Below, piece by piece: positions 61,207 through 64,000 of a DNA stretch of 64,000 nt. Each line of letters begins with the position of its first letter. The first letter of the stretch is position 1. The translations under genes and the position numbers were made by a program. The notes beneath the pieces were generated by a model that worked only from the letters and a program-made list of their open reading frames with translations, ran no database searches and was not told the origin of the DNA. Source of the DNA: Xaviernesmea oryzae (GTDB lineage: Bacteria; Pseudomonadota; Alphaproteobacteria; Rhizobiales; Rhizobiaceae); NCBI RefSeq assembly GCF_900177415.1, contig NZ_FXAF01000002.1, positions 558,001 through 622,000 of the forward strand, written 5' to 3'.

Positions 61207-62505
61207 ATGAACAAGATTTTGACGACCGGCATCAGCCGCCGCAACGTGCTCAAGACCACAGCCACCGCCGCCCTGATCGGCGCGGCAAAAATTGCTTTCC
61301 CCTCCGGCGCCTTTGCCGCCCCGTCCGGCCCAGAAGTGACGGGCGTCAAGCTCGGCTTCATCGCGCTCACCGACGCAGCGCCGCTGATCATCGCCAAGGA
61401 AAAGGGCCTGTTCGAAAAACACGGCCTTCCGGATGTCGATGTCGCAAAGCAGGCGTCCTGGGGCGCCACCCGCGACAACCTCGTGCTCGGCGGCGCGGCG
61501 AACGGCATCGACGGCGCGCACATCCTCTCGCCGCTCCCCTATCTCATGCACACCGGCAAGGTGACGCAGAACAACAAGCCCGTACCGATGGCGATCCTCG
61601 CCCGGCTCAATCTCGACAGCCAGGGCATCTCGGTCGCCAGGGAATATGCCGAAACCGGCGTCCAGCTCGATGCGTCGAAGCTGAAGGCGGCCTTCGAGAA
61701 GAAGAAGGCCGAGGGCAAGGAGATCAAGGCGGCCATGACCTTCCCGGGCGGCACGCATGACCTCTGGATCCGCTACTGGCTCGCCGCCGGCGGCATCGAC
61801 CCGAACAAGGACGTCTCGACCATCGTCGTGCCGCCGCCGCAGATGGTGGCGAACATGAAGGTCGGCAACATGGACGTCTTCTGTGTGGGCGAACCCTGGA
61901 ACGAGCAGCTCGTCAACCAGGGCATCGGCTTCACCGCCGCCACCACCGGCGAGCTCTGGAAGGGCCATCCCGAAAAGGCGCTCGGCCTTCGCGCCGACTG
62001 GATCGAGAAGAACCCCAACGCCGCGAAAGCCCTGCTGATGGCCGTCATGGAGGCCCAGCAGTGGTGCGACAGCATGGACAACAAGGCGGAGATGGCCGAT
62101 ATCCTCGGCAAGCGCCAGTGGTTCAACGTGCCGCCGAAGGATGTGCTCGGCCGCCTCAAGGGCGACATCAACTACGGCAACGGCCGCGAGGTCAAAGGCA
62201 CCGACCTCTACATGAAGTTCTGGAAGGACGGCGCGTCCTATCCCTATCAGAGCCACGACGCCTGGTTCATGGCCGAGAACGTCCGCTGGGGCAACCTGCC
62301 GGCCGACACGGACATCAAGGCGCTGGTGGGCCAGGTGAACCGCGAGGACATCTGGCGCGAAGCGGCCAAGGATCTAGGCGTCGCCGCGGCCGATATCCCG
62401 GCTTCGCCCTCACGCGGCAAGGAGACCTTCTTCGACGGCAAGGTCTTCGATCCCGAAAATCCCTCGGCCTATCTCGAAAGCCTGTCGATCAAGGCTGCGT
62501 CGTGA
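61207..62505 (+). CDS. nrtA: nitrate ABC transporter substrate-binding protein NrtA (Tat-exported)
   Basis: A 432-residue nitrate/bicarbonate-type binding protein. The N-terminus NKILTTGISRRNVLKTTATA is a twin-arginine signal, with likely cleavage after AFA. The mature part has VKLGFIALTDAAPLIIAKEK, WIRYWLAAGGIDPNKDVSTI and MDVFCVGEPWNEQLVNQGIG, matching NrtA/CmpA. AGAGGGAA precedes the ATG. It is the first gene of the nrt operon and is controlled by the sigma-54 promoter and the antitermination leader described above. Confidence 0.94.
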   Translation: MNKILTTGISRRNVLKTTATAALIGAAKIAFPSGAFAAPSGPEVTGVKLGFIALTDAAPLIIAKEKGLFEKHGLPDVDVAKQASWGATRDNLVLGGAANGIDGAHILSPLPYLMHTGKVTQNNKPVPMAILARLNLDSQGISVAREYAETGVQLDASKLKAAFEKKKAEGKEIKAAMTFPGGTHDLWIRYWLAAGGIDPNKDVSTIVVPPPQMVANMKVGNMDVFCVGEPWNEQLVNQGIGFTAATTGELWKGHPEKALGLRADWIEKNPNAAKALLMAVMEAQQWCDSMDNKAEMADILGKRQWFNVPPKDVLGRLKGDINYGNGREVKGTDLYMKFWKDGASYPYQSHDAWFMAENVRWGNLPADTDIKALVGQVNREDIWREAAKDLGVAAADIPASPSRGKETFFDGKVFDPENPSAYLESLSIKAAS

Positions 62506-62516
62506 TGCGTGGAACT

Positions 62517-62649
62517 TGCCCCTCACCCGCCTGTCGGCACCTTCTCCCCGTGCACGGGGAGAAGGATGGAAGCCGCAAAGGCCCCTTCCCCGAACCCAAG
62601 CGGAGCGCGTCCCCTCTCCCGCTGGCGGGAAGAGGCCGGGTGAGGGGCA
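62517..62649. repeat. 133-bp palindromic repeat inside the nrt operon
   Basis: Outer arms TGCCCCTCACCCG (62517-62529) and CGGGTGAGGGGCA (62637-62649) are perfectly complementary. Inside is a perfect 26-base palindrome (62540-62565, centre GTGCAC, arms CCTTCTCCCC/GGGGAGAAGG) and a second hairpin near 62612-62636. It fills the gap between nrtA and nrtB and matches the style of rhizobial intergenic mosaic elements. Confidence 0.85.
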
Positions 62650-62686
62650 CTTTTACGCCAGGCTATTGAACTAGAAGGAACAATCC

Positions 62687-63577
62687 ATGTCCGCATTGGC
62701 AAGGAACGAAGCCGCCGTCGCAAAGGCGGCGCCCAAGACGGCAGATATCGTGCATCTGGCGAAACAGCCCGAACGGCGTATCGACCCCAGGCAGCTTGCA
62801 TTGGCCGCGTTACGCGGCATCGCGCCGCCGGTGGTCGTACTGGCGCTGATCCTGCTCGTCTGGCAGGTCCTCTGTTCCGCGCCGGATGCGTCGCTCCCCT
62901 CGCCGCATGTGGTCTGGACGGAAGCCTATGACCTCATCGCCTATCCCTTCTTCAATTACGGCTCGCAGGATATCGGGCTCGGCTGGCGGGTGCTGGTCTC
63001 GCTGCAGCGCGTCGCCTACGGCTTCGGGCTTGCCGCGGTGACCGGCGTCATCGTCGGCGCAATCATCGGCCAGTCCGTCTGGGCGATGCGCGGTCTCGAC
63101 CCGATCTTCCAGGTGCTGCGCACCGTGCCGCCGCTCGCCTGGCTACCGCTGTCGCTCGCAGCCTTCCAGGACTCGAACCCCTCGGCGATCTTCGTGATCT
63201 TCATCACTTCGATCTGGCCGGTGATCATCAATACCGCGGTCGGCGTGCGCAACATCCCGCAGGATTATCGCAACGTCGCCGAGGTCCTGCGGCTCAACCA
63301 GTTCGAGTTCTTCTTCAAGATCATGCTGCCTTCGGCCGCACCCTACATCTTCACCGGTCTCAGGATCGGCGTCGGGCTTTCCTGGCTCGCCATCGTCGCG
63401 GCCGAAATGCTGACCGGCGGCGTCGGCATCGGCTTCTTCATCTGGGATGCGTGGAACTCCTCGCGGCTTCCCGACATCATCGTCGCGCTCGCCTATATCG
63501 GCATCGTCGGCTTCGCCCTCGACAAGCTGGTCGCCGCGCTCGGCAAACTCGTCACCCGCGGCGCCTCGGCCAGCTAA
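62687..63577 (+). CDS. nrtB: nitrate ABC transporter permease NrtB
   Basis: A 296-residue permease. After a 55-residue cytoplasmic N-terminus comes GIAPPVVVLALILLVWQVLC, and further helices follow. The sequence LASLQR-like region reads LGWRVLVSLQRVAYGFGLAA. The EAA loop is AEVLRLNQFEFFFKIMLPSA, and LSWLAIVAAEMLTGGVGIGF is typical for NrtB/SsuC-type permeases. AAGGAA precedes the ATG. It follows nrtA after a repeat-filled gap of 181 bases and precedes the ATPase gene by 69 bases. Confidence 0.94.
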   Translation: MSALARNEAAVAKAAPKTADIVHLAKQPERRIDPRQLALAALRGIAPPVVVLALILLVWQVLCSAPDASLPSPHVVWTEAYDLIAYPFFNYGSQDIGLGWRVLVSLQRVAYGFGLAAVTGVIVGAIIGQSVWAMRGLDPIFQVLRTVPPLAWLPLSLAAFQDSNPSAIFVIFITSIWPVIINTAVGVRNIPQDYRNVAEVLRLNQFEFFFKIMLPSAAPYIFTGLRIGVGLSWLAIVAAEMLTGGVGIGFFIWDAWNSSRLPDIIVALAYIGIVGFALDKLVAALGKLVTRGASAS

Positions 63578-63646
63578 GCAATTCCAGGAAAAGTGGAGAC
63601 CGGTTTTCCGTCCGGAATTGCGTCACGAAACAAGAGGAGAACAATC

Positions 63647-64000
63647 ATGACCGCCTACCTCAAGCTCGACCATATCGACAAGCATTTCGACCGCGGCGGA
63701 AACCGCTCGGAAGTCCTGAAGGGCATCAGCCTGGCGATCTCCAAGGGAGAGTTCGTCTCCATCATCGGCCATTCCGGCTGCGGCAAGTCGACCCTGCTCA
63801 ACCTCATCGCCGGGCTGACGCGGGTCTCCGCCGGCGCGGTCCTGCTCGAAAACCGCGAGGTGAACGAGCCCGGCCCGGAACGCGCCGTCGTTTTCCAGAA
63901 CCACTCGCTGCTGCCCTGGCTGACGGTCTACGAAAACGTCAACCTCGCAGTCTCGAAGGTCTTCAGGAACACCAAGAGCAAGTCCGAACGGCATGACTGG
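63647..64000 (+). CDS. nitrate ABC transporter ATP-binding protein NrtC/NrtD (truncated by window end)
   Basis: The first 118 residues of an ATPase are visible. Walker A is [18 protein letters not shown], and the Q-loop is AVVFQNHSLLPWLTVYENV, the pattern of nitrate/sulfonate/taurine ATPases. AGAGGAGA precedes the ATG at 63647. The signature and Walker B lie beyond the window. Whether this is a short NrtD or a long NrtC with a fused NrtA-like domain cannot be decided here. Confidence 0.92.
   Translation, partial: MTAYLKLDHIDKHFDRGGNRSEVLKGISLAISKGEFVSIIGHSGCGKSTLLNLIAGLTRVSAGAVLLENREVNEPGPERAVVFQNHSLLPWLTVYENVNLAVSKVFRNTKSKSERHDW

Noticed and set aside
1..64000. tRNA, rRNA, integrase, transposase and toxin-antitoxin genes
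   Set aside because: I looked for cloverleaf-type sequences, DDE or tyrosine recombinase motifs and small paired genes on both strands and saw none. The window looks like stable accessory metabolism rather than a mobile island.

Overview
The window is a GC-rich chromosomal or chromid segment from an alphaproteobacterium, most likely a member of the Rhizobiaceae (Rhizobium/Agrobacterium/Ensifer relatives). The basis is the density of ABC uptake operons with dedicated regulators, the strong GC codon bias, the rhizobial-type palindromic intergenic repeats, and the NasST/Nrt and sulfoquinovose gene sets. No rRNA, tRNA, CRISPR array, prophage or insertion sequence was recognised.

Layout. 0-4.3 kb: the tail of a possible TetR regulator, a chemoreceptor, an XRE/MmyB regulator, a SnoaL-like protein and a LysE exporter. 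4.4-9.3 kb: a minus-strand operon of a PotABC-like importer, its binding protein and a 2-oxoglutarate/Fe(II)-type oxygenase. 9.4-14.5 kb: a divergent operon with psuK (fused to a winged helix), psuG, a crotonase and an ADP-forming acyl-CoA ligase, facing a nucleoside hydrolase across a perfect hairpin. 15.5-22.5 kb: an aerobic fused indolepyruvate:ferredoxin oxidoreductase with a GlcD-like flavoprotein, divergent from a FadR-type regulator and an AcuI-like reductase.

22.7-38 kb: a 12-kb minus-strand operon (oligopeptide ABC importer, quinone reductase-like protein, hydantoinase/oxoprolinase A and B, M20 peptidase), a divergent IclR regulator, and an M28-like peptidase. One 26-bp motif lies in front of both transcription units, so they probably form one regulon. 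The importer's binding protein appears to be circularly permuted. 38-48.7 kb: a stand-alone molybdopterin subunit (form II CoxL-like), a P-loop kinase, a CUT1 sugar importer and a divergent ROK-Gfo/Idh-ThuA operon.

48.9-55.5 kb: an aminotransferase, then a sulfoquinovose-degrading cluster of the sulfo-SMO type: flavin reductase, aldo-keto reductase and LLM monooxygenase, divergent from a GntR regulator and a GH31 enzyme that keeps the sulfoquinovosidase sulfonate-binding residues. No importer lies inside the cluster. 55.6-58.1 kb: an FtsK-type translocase without membrane segments. 58.2-64 kb: a nitrate regulon, with NasT (ANTAR antiterminator), NasS (cytosolic nitrate sensor), Rnk, then NrtA, NrtB and a truncated NrtC/D. 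nrtA is preceded by a sigma-54 promoter and a leader with two hexaloop hairpins of the ANTAR-target type followed by a terminator. Several classes of palindromic repeat sit between operons, and two copies of one of them differ by compensatory base changes.
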